Positions 22,628-33,300 of a stretch of 64,000 nucleotides of DNA are shown here, piece by piece. The notes under the pieces are model-generated. The model saw only the letters and a program-made list of their open reading frames with translations. It was not told where the DNA came from and made no database searches. Source of the stretch: Papio anubis (taxonomy: Eukaryota > Chordata > Mammalia > Primates > Cercopithecidae). Each line of letters opens with the position of its first letter. Positions within the stretch are counted from its first letter, which is position 1. Location of the stretch: contig NC_044991.1 in assembly GCF_008728515.1 (NCBI RefSeq), forward strand, positions 43,294,968 through 43,358,967, given 5' to 3'. The position numbers and the translations under genes were made by a program.

Positions 22628-24883
22628 TGAGAAGAAAATAAGTGACAAGATAGGACACAACCACCCAGGTCAAAAGAATTGCAAGGGACAGATCACTAGG
22701 CATTGGGGTTGCTGGGGTGGGGGGATGGTCTATGAAGAAACAATAAGAGCATGAAGCCAGCTGTCAAATAAGAACTTTTCTGCATCCGTCCCCCTTTAAC
22801 CTTTTTTTGACTCCCCCTAGTAAAATCACAAACTTCAATTTTCAAGCTAATAGAGGAGAAGACATGGTAGGTATAAAAGAAAGTAGAAAGACTATGCCCT
22901 TCCCCCACCTCCAGCAGCCGGTCCATAGCAGGCCGCAGACAAGGTGAAAGAAAGAATAAGTGAACTTTAAATCAAATTCAGAATTCTGACACACGTGACT
23001 TGATATTATAAATTCTAAATTGAGATTATGATTGTCTGCCAAGCGACAGGGTATTTTACTATCTAGGAATCAACAGAAAAGTCATAGACAAATCAAGTTT
23101 TCATTTAGGGGCAGGGAAATGAGAGACCAAAAAAAAAAAGAACATTCTGATTCCAATCCTGTCTTTTCTGTCCCATGAATCCCCTGAGTCAGGTTCCACA
23201 GATGAAAGACTACAGGGGAAGGGAAGAAATTGATACAATGGATCTGGAATGGCAGTTAATGGGACACACAAATGTTCACACCCAGACACCTGCTTTCTAA
23301 GCAAACCTGTCTCCACTGTGGGATGTCATGGCCTAGCTGAGCTCACTTATGTCCCAACATATAATATACATAAACATATATAATGCAATATGGTTAGTGT
23401 CATGGTTGCAAGGTGGGATGGGAAAGGATTTGTAGTTATATGCAGGAGAATCCTTCTGAGTAGAAGGACATATATAGCCTCTGAGAAGTTGGCCAACCCT
23501 TGAGATGCAGCTTGGCCTGCTCATTTGCCCAGAACAAGCCACAAAAACCAGAATAATCTGATCTCTGAATTATTCTAATGACCACAAGGAGGACGGCATC
23601 CCAACTAGTGATGGGCTTTAGAACTTTTTAATAACCAAGGAGAAATGTTTACTTTACACTTGCTTTTTCTGAAAATATCCTCTAACACAGAAAACACTTA
23701 AGGAAGACAGTCCTGGAATAAAATGGAGGGAATTAGATTGACATACTACATGCACATATATCCTATTATGCAAAGAAAAGTTACTTTAATAAAATTGGGA
23801 TGGTATTATTTTAAAGCACGGCTATGTAATTTATCATCATTATTGATATCATATAAAGCTAGCACATGCACTTTAAAAAAAATATATGGTAGGGCATAAA
23901 ATGAAACACACAAGTCTCTGACTCATATATCCCATCCTCAATTCCATTTAATTCTCCAGACACAATCATGTTAAATAGCTTCTGTTTCGGGTTGGTCAGG
24001 TAACCACATAACTCTCTGTGATGAACTTAGGCTTCCAGGTTTTTAAATTTATTTTGGTTTCTACTAAAAAGTTACAACTTATTTTTACTATTCTCATCTC
24101 CATTCCTATATCTTTCTTCTGTTTTTTAAAGTTATATGATTAGTTCTCTTATTTGTTGCTGTCAATCATATACTTAGAAGTCTCTTTGCTGTTACATCAG
24201 TTACCCATGGTATTTGACTCTCCACAAGTTATTTTAGTTTTACCATTTCTTTTTCATTTAAAATATGTAAATTTTGTCCTATAACCATGATTTAGCCTTC
24301 CTTACATTATCCCTTGATTGATTCCAAACATTTTTTTAAAAAAAAACAGCTAAATTTACACAATTGGGACCATGTTAAAGTTATTTACTGTTGAACAAAG
24401 TAGTGTGAGTGGAAGGGGAAAGACACATGCCATCTTTTCAACAGCATCACCTACCAGCTGTGTACGTCACTGCTGTCTACATACTACTGGCCAGAATCTA
24501 GTCACATGACCATGGTCAGCTGCAAGGGAGGGTGGAAAATGAAACATTTAGTCAAAAAAAGTCATCAGCCTAGTTCACAGGAGTCTCACCGGGAGCTCTG
24601 AGTACTTAGGGCAAGGCACATAAACTGGCAGATTTCACTTCACCCTGAATGATGACAAAGCTGTCAGACTGAGGTTTCCCACCAATGCCAGGATGAGGAG
24701 AAGTTATCTCTGGGTTCCTGGCATCCACTTTAGAAACCCTTAGCTCCCTCAGCTCCTCTAATTTCTTGAGAGAAGAGTGCTCTTCTCTCAAGTGTTTTAC
24801 CTGGCCATAAATGTCAGACTTCCAGTGAGTCTGCATACAGAGGAGGGGGTGGGGTGCTGTCTTGCAGCTGTCAAGCAGACCTT
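22628..24883. other. No recognisable feature
   Basis: Two kilobases of mixed to AT-rich DNA. A short perfect hairpin, gagaagagtgctcttctctc, lies at 24769. The frames here are short and without recognisable domains. Confidence 0.4.
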
Positions 24884-24898
24884 AAAGATGGTGCTTTT

Positions 24899-25176
24899 GG
24901 CCAGGCTCGGTGGCTCATGCCTGTAATCCCAGCACTTTGGGAGACTGAGGCGGGTGGATCATTTGAGGTAGGAGTTCAAAACCAACCTGGCCAACATGGC
25001 GAAACTCTGTCTCTACTAAAAATACAGAAATTAGCTGGGCATGGTGGCGGGCGCCTGTAATCCCAGCTACATGGGAGGCTGAGGCAGGAGAATCTCTTGA
25101 ATTAGGGAGGCGGAGGTTGCAGTGAGCCAAGATGGTGCCACTGCACTCTAGCCTGGGTGACAGAGTGAGACTCCAT

Positions 25177-25206
<30 letters not shown>
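24899..25206 (+). mobile_element. Alu (S-like), full length
   Basis: Complete dimer with a 30-base pure A tail. Target duplication aaagatggtgcttt at 24884-24897 and aaagatgttgcttt at 25205-25218 (one mismatch). Confidence 0.97.
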
Positions 25207-25209
<3 letters not shown>

Positions 25210-25218
25210 TGTTGCTTT

Positions 25219-25550
25219 CTGTCCCTCCACCCAATCCAGCTTCCTGAAGCTGGCAATTCTGACAGTAGTCCTTGCATTTAGCCTCCTCCTAAATATACTC
25301 TGGGCTAAACCTTGTTCCACTTAATATTATCCATTATGGTATTCCATCCATGCTCCTTAATCAAAAATTGAATTCATAACTCTGGTCTGATGATCCTCCC
25401 TTCCCATCTGAGCCTCCCAATTTAACTTCCTGTCATGCATTTGTTTTCCACTATAATTCTTCACTGTCATTTCAATGCATTTTAAGAAAGATGGGGAGCA
25501 AATACATCTGTTCAGTCTTCTTGTAAACCATTAGGCCACTTCTGAACCAG
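25219..25550. other. No recognisable feature
   Basis: Mixed DNA between an Alu and a MIR relic. Confidence 0.4.
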
Positions 25551-25705
25551 AGACAATAATCTCATTCAACCTTCATGTTTTAGATGAGAAAACCAAGACC
25601 CAGAGATTGATGGGTGACCCGAAACACAGCCAGCCAGTTAGGTCCCGAATTGGAATTAAAAACCAGGAATCCTCATTCCTGATGCTTTGTTTGTATTATA
25701 TTACC
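25551..25705 (-). mobile_element. MIR fragment
   Basis: 'gttttagatgagaaaaccaagacccagag ... cacagccagccagttag ... ggaattaaaaaccaggaatcc' follows the reverse complement of MIR (cagatgaggaaactgaggc, cacacagctagtaag, ggattcgaacccagg). Confidence 0.6.
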
Positions 25706-25754
25706 ATGCCCTTAAAATTTACATTAGATATCTTATTCAAAATTTGTGGGTGTA

Positions 25755-26211
25755 GGCCAAGTGTGGTGGCTCACGCCTGTAATCCCAGCACTTTGGGAGG
25801 CCGAGGTGGGCGGATCAAGACCAGCCTGGCCAACCCTGGCTGGCGAAACCCTGTCTCTACTAAAAATATAAAAATTAGCTGGGTGTGGTGGCAGGCGCCT
25901 GTAATCCCAGCTACTTGGGAGGCTGAGGCAGGAGAATCACTTGAACCCAGGAAGAAGAGGTTGCAGGGAGCCGAGATCGTGCCATTGCACTATAGCCTGG
26001 GCAACAGGAGTGAAACTCCATCTCAAAAAAAAAAAAAAAAAAAAAGCCAGGTGTGGTGGCACACACCTGTAATCTCAGCTACTTGGGAGGCTGAGACAGG
26101 TGAATCACTTGAACCTGGAGGTGGAGGTTACAGTGAGTAGAGAATGCACCATTGCACTCCAGCCTGGGTGACAGAGGGAGACTCCACCCTTCCCTCAAAA
26201 AAAAAAAAAAG
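25755..26211 (+). mobile_element. Three-monomer Alu
   Basis: A left monomer with an internal deletion (cggatcaagaccagcctgg, normally separated by about 25 bases) and a right monomer ending in 21 A are followed at once by a second right-type monomer (gccaggtgtggtggcacac to ctccagcctgggtgacagag) and another A tail. Only one target duplication flanks the whole unit: ttgtgggtgta at 25744-25754 and ttgtgggtata at 26212-26222. So it probably inserted as one trimeric unit. A long frame read across it is only Alu read-through. Confidence 0.88.
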
Positions 26212-26320
26212 TTGTGGGTATAGGTAGGCTAAGGAAGTAAATGTGATCTAATCTCCCTCTGTAATGTGGTGAATGACATTTTGTACTATAGTGGAGTGCT
26301 ATGCTACTGAGCACCTAATA

Positions 26321-28701
26321 CAGGCATACCTCAGCAATATTAACATGTTCAATTCCAGACTACCACAATAAAATGAGTCACACAAATTTTTTTTATTCCC
26401 TAGTATATATCAAAGTTATATATATAGTATACTGTAGCTTATTAAGGGCGCAATAGCATTATATCTAAAAAATAATGTACCTACTTTAATTTTAAAAAAA
26501 TACTTTATTACTAAAAAACACTAACAATCATCTGCGCCTTCAGTGAGCTGTAATTTTTTTGATAGTGGAGAGTCTTGCCTCTATGGTGATGGCTGCTGAC
26601 TGATCAGAGTGGTAGTTGCTGAGGTTGGGGCGGCTATGGTAATTTCTTAAAATTGGACAACAAAGAAGTTGGCCACATTCATTGACCCTTTCACAAAAAA
26701 TTTCTCTGTAGCATGCAATGCTATTTAATAGCATTTTTCCCATAGTAGAATTTATTTTAAAATTAGGGTCAATCCTTTCAAACCCTGCCACTGCTTTTAT
26801 CAATTAAATTTATGGAATATTCTAAATCCTGTGTTGTTATTTCAACAATGTTCATAGCATTTTCATCAGTAGCAGATTCCATCTAAATAAACCAGTTTCT
26901 TTGCTCATCCATAAGAAACAATTTCCTCATCCATTCAAGTTTCATCACCAGAGTACACCAATTCAGTCACATTTTTAGGCTTCAGTTCTAATTCTAGTTC
27001 TCTTGCTATTTCCACCACATTTGCAGTTACTTTCTCCACTGAACTCTTAAACTCCCCAAAGTCATCCATAAGAGTTGAAATCAATTTCTTCCAAACTCCT
27101 CTTCATGTTGATATTTTGACCTCCTCCCTTAAACCACAAATGTTTTTAATAGCATCTAGAATGGTGAATCTTTTCCAGAATGTTTTCAATGTACTTTGCC
27201 CAGATTTGTCAGAGAAATCACTATCTATGGCAGCTATAGCCTTACAAAATGTATTCCTTAAATAATAAGACTTGAAAGTCATACTTACTCCTTGATCCAT
27301 AGGCTGCAGAAGGAACGCTGTATTAGCAGGCACAAACAATGACAATCTCTTTGTACATCTCCAGTACAGCTCTTGGGTTACCAGATGCATTGTTGATGAG
27401 TGGTAATATTTTGAAAAGATTTTTTTTTTTTTTCTCAGCAGTAGGTCTTAACAGTGGGCTTAAAATATTCAGTTAACCACGCTGTAAACAGATGTGCTGT
27501 CATCCAGGCTTTGTTGTTCCTTTTCTAGAGCTCAGGAAGAGTAGATTTAGCATAATTCTTAAGGACGCTAGGAACTCCAAAATGGTCAATGATCACTGGC
27601 TGCAACTTAAAGTCACCCACTGCATTAGCCCCTAACAAGAGACTCAGCCTGCCCTTCGAAGCTCTGAGGCCAAGTTAGGACTTCTCTTTTCCAGCAATGA
27701 ACATCCTAAGTGGCATCTTCTTCCAATATAACGCTGTTTCATCTATGTTGAAAATCTGTTGTTTGGTGTAGCCACCTTCATCGGTAAATTTACCTAGATC
27801 TGGAAAACTGGCTACAGCAGCTTCTACATCAGCACTTGCTACTTTACCTGTGCTTTTATGTTACAGAGATGGCTTCTTTCATTAAATCTCAGGAACTGAC
27901 CTCTGCTAGCTTCATATTTTTCTTCTGCAGCTTCCTCAAACTTCATAGAACTGAAGAGAATGAGGGTGTTGCTCTGGATTAGGCTTTGGTTTAAGGAAAT
28001 GTGTCTGGTTTTATCTTCTGTCCAGACCACTACAACTTTCTCCGTATCTGCCATAAAGCTGTTTCACTTTCTTATCATTCTTATGTTCACTGGAGTAGCA
28101 CTTTTAATTTCCTTCAAGAACTTTTCCTGTGCATTTACAACTTGGCTATTTGGCACAAGAGGCCTAGCATTTGGCCTGTCTCAGCTTTCAACATGCCTTC
28201 CTCACTATGCTGAATGATTTCTAGCTTTTCATTTAACATAAACCTGCAATTCTTTCTCTCACTTAACACTTAAAGGCCATTGTAGGGTTATTAACTGACT
28301 CAGTTTCAATATTGTAATGTCTCAGGGAATAAGGAGGCTCCAGGAGAGGGAGACAAACAGGGGAATGACAGGTCAGTGGGGCAGTCGGAGCACACACATT
28401 GATCAATTAAGTTTGTGACCTTTTATGAGCACAGTTTGTGGCACCCCAAAACAATGACAATAGTAATGTCAAAGATCACTGACCACAGATCACTATAAAA
28501 GATATAAGAATAATGAAAAAGTTTGAGATATTGAGAGAATGATCAAAATGTGATAGAGGAACACAAAGTGAGCATATGCTCTTTAAAAAGTGGTGCCAGT
28601 AGGCTTGCTTGATGCAGGGTTGCCACAAACCTTCAATTTGTAAAAAGACACAATATCTGCAAAGCACAATAAAGCAAAACACAATAAAACAAGCAATGCC
28701 T
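26321..28701 (-). mobile_element. Tigger1 DNA transposon, near full length
   Basis: Left terminal repeat caggcatacctcagc at 26321, right end with cacaataaaacaagcaatgcct, and TA on both outer sides (the mariner-type target). About 2.38 kb, close to the 2.4 kb I remember for Tigger1. The subterminal text (gcaatagcattat, caatcatctgcgccttcag) matches Tigger1. Transposase remnants lie on the minus strand. Confidence 0.93.
26515..28250 (-). pseudogene. Decayed Tigger1 transposase
   Basis: Minus-strand fragments in the right order are recognisable. At 27839-28054 there is a segment with EKVVVVWTED and SRGQFLRFNERSHL, typical of the pogo/Tigger DNA-binding to DDE transition. At 27103-27390 there is the late DDE region with LLQPMDQGV, LRNTF and FWKRFTILDAIKNI. 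At 26540-26803 there is the C-terminal part with FERIDPNF and SIACYREIF. Stops and frameshifts separate them, so no transposase can be made. Pogo-type DDE family, otherwise about 600 residues. Confidence 0.88.
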
Positions 28702-28714
28702 ATAAATGCTACCC

Positions 28715-28850
28715 ATCACACTAGGCACAGAGAACACACAGATAGATGGCTAATTCCCTGGAACCTCAAGGAGCACACACAGTTTGAGGACCACGACAAA
28801 CATAAATATCTAGCCTTAATATAGGGTTGTAAATTGCAAGACAAATCAAT
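28715..28850 (-). mobile_element. Possible L2 relic
   Basis: 'actaggcacagagaacacacagatagatgg ... tggaacctcaaggagcacacac' resembles the reverse complement of an L2 3' end. Weak. Confidence 0.35.
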
Positions 28851-28934
28851 GCAGCCAGCACAAAATGAGCACAGAGAAGGAACTCAGTTACATGATTTAC
28901 GAAAATTCCTTGAAGATTATAAAAAGATGGTATA

Positions 28935-29210
28935 GGCTGGGCACGGTGGGTCATGCCTGTAATCCCAGCACTTTGGGAAGCCGAAGCAGGCGGATCACAA
29001 GGTCAAGAGATCAAGACCATCCTGGCCAAAATGGTGAAACTCCATTTCTACTAAAAATACAAAAAATTAGCTGCGCATGGTGGTGCACACCTGTAGTCCC
29101 AGCTACTCAGGAGGCTGAGGCAGGAGAATGGCTTGAACCTGGGAGGCGGAGGTTGCTGAGATTGTGCCACTGCACTCCAGCCTGGTGGGGACAGAGAGAG
29201 ACTCCTTCTC

Positions 29211-29240
<30 letters not shown>
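28935..29240 (+). mobile_element. AluY-like, full length
   Basis: Carries the AluY-type block ggcggatcacaaggtcaaga followed by gaccatcctggcc, and gagaatggcttgaacc. A tail of 29 A. Perfect target duplication agatggtata at 28925-28934 and 29241-29250. Confidence 0.96.
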
Positions 29241-29242
<2 letters not shown>

Positions 29243-29250
29243 ATGGTATA

Positions 29251-29690
29251 ATGGCTTATAATGGCTAGTTGGATGTGTCAATTTGGCAAGACTTTAGTAC
29301 TCCGTTATTCAATTAAACACTAATTAAGATGTAGCTGTGAAGCTATTTTAAACAGTTAACTTGAAGTAGAGGAGATTATTCTTGATGATCTGAGTGGGCC
29401 TCATCTACTCAGCTGAAAGGCTTTAAGAGCAAAACTGAGGTTTTCCTGAAGAAGAGGAAACTTCATGTGTAGACTGCAGCTTCAGCCACTGCCAGGGTGT
29501 TTCCCACTGCCCCACCTGCCCTTTGCAGTTTAAGCTTGCCAGTCCCCAGTTCTATGGATTTTGGATCTGTCAGCTGCTATAATCACATTTTACACACACA
29601 CACACACACACACACATACACACACACACACACACACACCCTACTGATTTCTGGTTCTGTAGAACTATTCTGTGAACCCTAACTGATAAA
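29251..29690 (+). mobile_element. ERVL-type LTR (MLT2-like) with internal CA repeat
   Basis: Block order: gttggatgtgtcaatttggc, tgagtgggcctcatctactc, gctgaaaggctttaagagc, gaagaagaggaa, gattttggatctgtcag, the CA repeat, then tggttctgtagaact...tgaaccctaactgata. This matches the LTR type whose consensus begins tgatggttaat and ends gagaaccctgactaata. The same general type occurs at 62282-63270. Subfamily uncertain. Confidence 0.65.
29592..29639. repeat. (CA)n microsatellite, interrupted
   Basis: About 48 bases of CA units with one 'ata' interruption, sitting where related LTRs carry a TA/CA-rich region before the polyadenylation site. Confidence 0.97.
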
Positions 29691-30338
29691 GTTGGGGAAA
29701 ATTGTAGCCAAGTAAAGGAAAAATGGATATCAAAAAAATGTTCTAAAAATGACTCTGTTCATTTGGATATAACTAATGTAGACAGCCATTTGCGGTCACA
29801 AACTAATTTTTCCCCAACTAAACAGATTAAATCTAATACTTACATTAGTTAAATCAGACAGAAAAGTGGGTTCTCTTGGCAGGTTTTTAAAAAGGGATTT
29901 CAGTTATTATTAGACTCCAGAAAATTACCAAGTTTGGAAAGGAGATATTCAGACTTATTTAAAAAAAAATGAAGAATTTTCTCAGCATGTACAACCAAAT
30001 GGAACAAAACCTCTTTGTTCAACCATAATTTTACATTTTATAATGAAATTCTTCCATAAAAGAATAACTTCCAAGTTTGACCACCCTTTGAGTCAACCAA
30101 GAGTCATCTTTATTCTAATTTACAAATAAGTATAAATAATTATGCATTCAACCTTATATCAGGGACGAATTTATTTTTTTTCTTCACATATCTTCCCTTC
30201 TTTGAGGTATATGACGAGTTTTATTAATTAAAGGTACCTAAGCTTAAAAACACTCTCTAGAGCAAGCATTTCACTACTTTTAAAAAAAAAAAAAAAGTAT
30301 GCAGCCTGCATCTATCGTGTCCTTTAGGCCATTTAACA
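29691..30338. other. No recognisable feature
   Basis: AT-rich DNA; A-run of 15 at 30283-30297. No gene. Confidence 0.4.
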
Positions 30339-30347
30339 AGAGATCTA

Positions 30348-30456
30348 GCGTGAACTCGGGAGGCGGAGCTTGCAGTGAGCCAAGATTGCGCCACTGCACT
30401 CCAGCCTGGGCAACAGAGTAAGACTCCGTCTCAAAAAAACAAAAAACAAAAAAAAA
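30348..30456 (+). mobile_element. 5'-truncated Alu (Y-like)
   Basis: Only the last part of the right monomer remains (gcgtgaactcgggaggcgga to the tail). A 9-bp flanking repeat, agagatcta at 30339-30347 and agagaccta at 30457-30465, shows that it inserted in this short form (5' truncation during reverse transcription) and was not cut down later. Confidence 0.92.
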
Positions 30457-30465
30457 AGAGACCTA

Positions 30466-31013
30466 AATAGAAAGTGTAAAAAGACAACAACAATGTTAAA
30501 TGTCCAATGTAAATAGACAAAAATGTTAAAATTCTGTTACTTTTTATATATGAATATTGAGTATTTCTATTTTTTAATTGAATTGATCAAAATGCATATT
30601 GTACAACTAATCAATTATGAAAAAAGTATGGAGATAAATTATGTGCTTTTCAAAACTCTTTAATAAAATATTTGCTTTTAAACCAATGTGATATGCTGTA
30701 TTGAGTACCTTTTAGTCAGTACCATATGAAAGTCAAATTACAACCATATTAACATGCATAATTTCACTTTGATTTCTGATATGGAAAGAGGTGGTAAATG
30801 GCAAGTCAAAGAGAATCATCAAAAGCTCCTTTTGTATGATTGCTAAGTGCTTTAGAGCACAAGACAGAGTGGAAATAAAATTACATTAAAATATTGTTTC
30901 TTAAGGATTTCTGCTAACTGAAGTTGGTGGTATAGGTTTATGAAAACATACTTAGAGGCAGGAAGCTTTCTATGGTATGAAACACAGGTAGATTATGAAG
31001 ACAAGACCAAAAT
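30466..31013. other. No recognisable feature
   Basis: AT-rich DNA without gene or named repeat. Confidence 0.4.
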
Positions 31014-31029
31014 ATGCAGCTATATTCTT

Positions 31030-31340
31030 TTTTCTTTTTTTTTTTTTCTTTTTTTTGTGAGACAGAGTCTTGTTCTGTCATCCCGGCTGGAGTACAGTGG
31101 CACAATCTCGGCTTACTGCAGCCTCCACCTCCTGGGTTCGAGCGATTCTCCTGCCTCTGCCTCCTGAGCAGCTGGGGTTACAGGCGCCTGCCAGCATGCC
31201 CAGCTAATTTTTGTATTTTTAGTAGAGATAGGGTTTCACTATGTTGGCCAGGCTGGTCTCAAACTTCTAACCTCAGGTGATCTGCCTGCCTTGGCCTCCC
31301 AAAGTGCTGGGATTACAGGCATGAGCCAATGCTCCCGGTC
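31030..31340 (-). mobile_element. Alu (S-like), full length
   Basis: Reverse-complement dimer with a T/C-rich tail complement. Target duplication atgcagctatattctt (31014-31029) and atgtagctatattctt (31341-31356), one mismatch in 16. Confidence 0.96.
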
Positions 31341-31654
31341 ATGTAGCTATATTCTTGAAGACATGTTCAAACTCTGTGTCTGTATTATATTTTTTATCTT
31401 AAAGGGTAGCACACTATCCCTTGACTACATCTGGTTGCCTCAAATAAAAAATGTAATTTGGCTTATGCATTAAAAATAAAGTTGCTGAGTTAGTTTCTCA
31501 CTTTAAATAATCAAAACCATACATATATTGATATTATTTACTTCTCTTGAAAAATCATATTTGCCAATGACGAGATAGAATTGTTATTGAAAACAGTGGA
31601 CTTCAGCTGAATAGCAGTTGCCTGTAGAAAGACATGTTTTCCTGGTGGCAACAA

Positions 31655-31745
31655 GTCTCTCTCTTCTTTTTTCTCTTCCTCTCCCTCCCTCTTCTTTTTC
31701 TTCTTATCCCTCCTTCTTTCCCTCCCTACCCTTCTCTCTCCTTGC
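31655..31745. repeat. Polypyrimidine tract
   Basis: About 90 bases almost entirely C and T (ctctctcttcttttttctc and similar). Mirror symmetry is poor, but the tract is long enough to be worth noting as a potential triplex-forming or slippage-prone site. Confidence 0.85.
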
Positions 31746-32450
31746 AATGCTTTTCCTTAGCCCACATCTCTGATTTTACTCATTTACCTCCCTGGTCTCT
31801 ATAGGCATTACTGTTTATCATTCCACATCATAAATATTACTATCATCCTGTTTTTACTTCCCATCACAAAGATGGTGGCATGTATTATATCAGTTCCTGT
31901 AACATTCTGTCTTTTGGACATTAAAAAAAGTAGTTTAAACTGTGTCAAATGATAAGGGTTATTCATTTTTTGAAAGAAAAATTTTAAAAAGAAAACTCTG
32001 ATTGAAAAAGTATATAATGCACTGTTCATTTATCCAGTGGAGTATTATGAAATCACTAAAAAGAAAAAAAATGAGAAAAATGTTCAAAATATACTGTTAA
32101 GTGACAGAAAAATGTTGAAAAACATTATGTATTAAAAATACTGCTATGATTATTCATAAGAAATGTTTAACAGTAGGCATATCTATAATTGAGAATGTGG
32201 TGGGGGTATGTTGAGATGAAAGATTTTTCTTATACATTTATCCTTCTTTATGCTTTAGACTTAGCACCAGCATAAATTATGTTTAAAATGAAGAACCATT
32301 TTTAAGCTCCAAAAATGAATACCACTTAAAAATAATATTTTAAAGGCTATTCTTTCAGGGATCATTTCTATAGTTCGTTGCTGGAGAAGTTTCTCTGATT
32401 GTATAGAACATAATAATGATATTTTATATGTATGTATATCACTTTATTTG
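31746..32450. other. No recognisable feature
   Basis: AT-rich DNA without gene or named repeat. Confidence 0.4.
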
Positions 32451-32454
32451 TGTA

Positions 32455-32625
32455 ACACATTCATATACATCATTATCTAATCTAGTCTTTATAATAACAC
32501 TGTAAGGTAGGCACGTAGATATTATACTCATTTTTCTTTCCAGATAAGTAAAAAAAAATGAGGTGGTTAAGTAACCTACATGAGATGAAACAGCCAGAGA
32601 GATAACCAGAATCACACCAAGTACA
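32455..32625 (-). mobile_element. MIR
   Basis: 'cactgtaaggtaggcacgtagatattatactca ... gataagtaaaaaaaaatgaggtggttaagtaacctac ... cagccagagagataaccagaatc' matches the reverse complement of MIR, ending at the relic of the discriminator region. Confidence 0.65.
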
Positions 32626-32699
32626 TCTGTTAGGAGAGGCTAGGTTATGCGGTGGTAACAAAAATCCTTTACATCTCAGCGGCTTCAAACCACAAAGTT

Positions 32700-33018
32700 T
32701 TGTTTGTTTGTTTGTTTTTGAGATGGAGTCTGCTCTGTCACCCAGGCTGGAGTGTAGTCGCACAATCTGATCTTGGCTCACTACAACCTCCGCCTCCTGG
32801 GCTCAGGCGATTCTCATGCCTCAGTCTCCTGAGCGGCTGGGACTATAAGCACCCACCACCACATCTGGCTAATTTTTTTTTTTTTTTTTTTTTTTAAAGG
32901 AGAGACGGGGTTTCACCATGTTGGCCAGGCTGGTCTTGAACTCCTGGCCTCAAGTGATCTGCCTGCCTCGGCCTCTTAAAGTGCTGGAATTACAGGTATG
33001 AGTCACCATGCCCAGCCT
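32700..33018 (-). mobile_element. Alu (S/J-like) in the MLT1-like LTR
   Basis: Reverse-complement dimer beginning with gttt units, with a 22-base T-run in the middle linker (32874-32895). I could not define an exact target duplication. Confidence 0.93.
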
Positions 33019-33157
33019 TTTAAAAAAATTATGTATTTATTTTTTCTTGTTCATGTCTAGTGACAGGTGGCTAAACTCTGTTCCGTAGTGTCTTCACTGT
33101 GAGTTCCAGGCTGACAGAATAGCCACTGTGGAGATCATTGCTAGCCATCATGGCAAT

Positions 33158-33220
33158 GGAAACCTCATCACATTGTAATAAAAGCAAAGGAAACCTTATC
33201 ACATTGTAATGAAAGCCTTA
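33158..33220. repeat. Short tandem duplication (about 31 bp x 2)
   Basis: ggaaacctcatcacattgta followed by ataaaagcaaa, then ggaaaccttatcacattgta followed by atgaaagcc. Two direct copies with two or three differences. Confidence 0.8.
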
Positions 33221-33300
33221 GCCACTATTTATCACAACTCAGTGGCCAAAACTGGTTGTAAACTCTGTCCAATCAGAAGAGCTCCAGTAAATGCAGTCTT

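Larger units (their letters stand above)
32629..33300 (-). mobile_element. MLT1-like LTR split by an Alu
   Basis: Plus-strand tgttaggagaggctaggtta and gcggtggtaacaaaaatcc are the complement of the MLT1 3' end (ttgtttgttaccgcagcataacctagcct). After the Alu, tgttccgtagtgtcttcact and gtgagttccaggctgacaga continue the complement of the MLT1 middle (gtcagcctgggtcc...gtggagcagag). The far end is uncertain. Confidence 0.65.

Noticed and set aside
25607..26140. A 177-codon plus-strand open frame
   Set aside because: Almost all of it is translation of Alu sequence (VAHACNPSTLGG-type text and a lysine run from the A tail).
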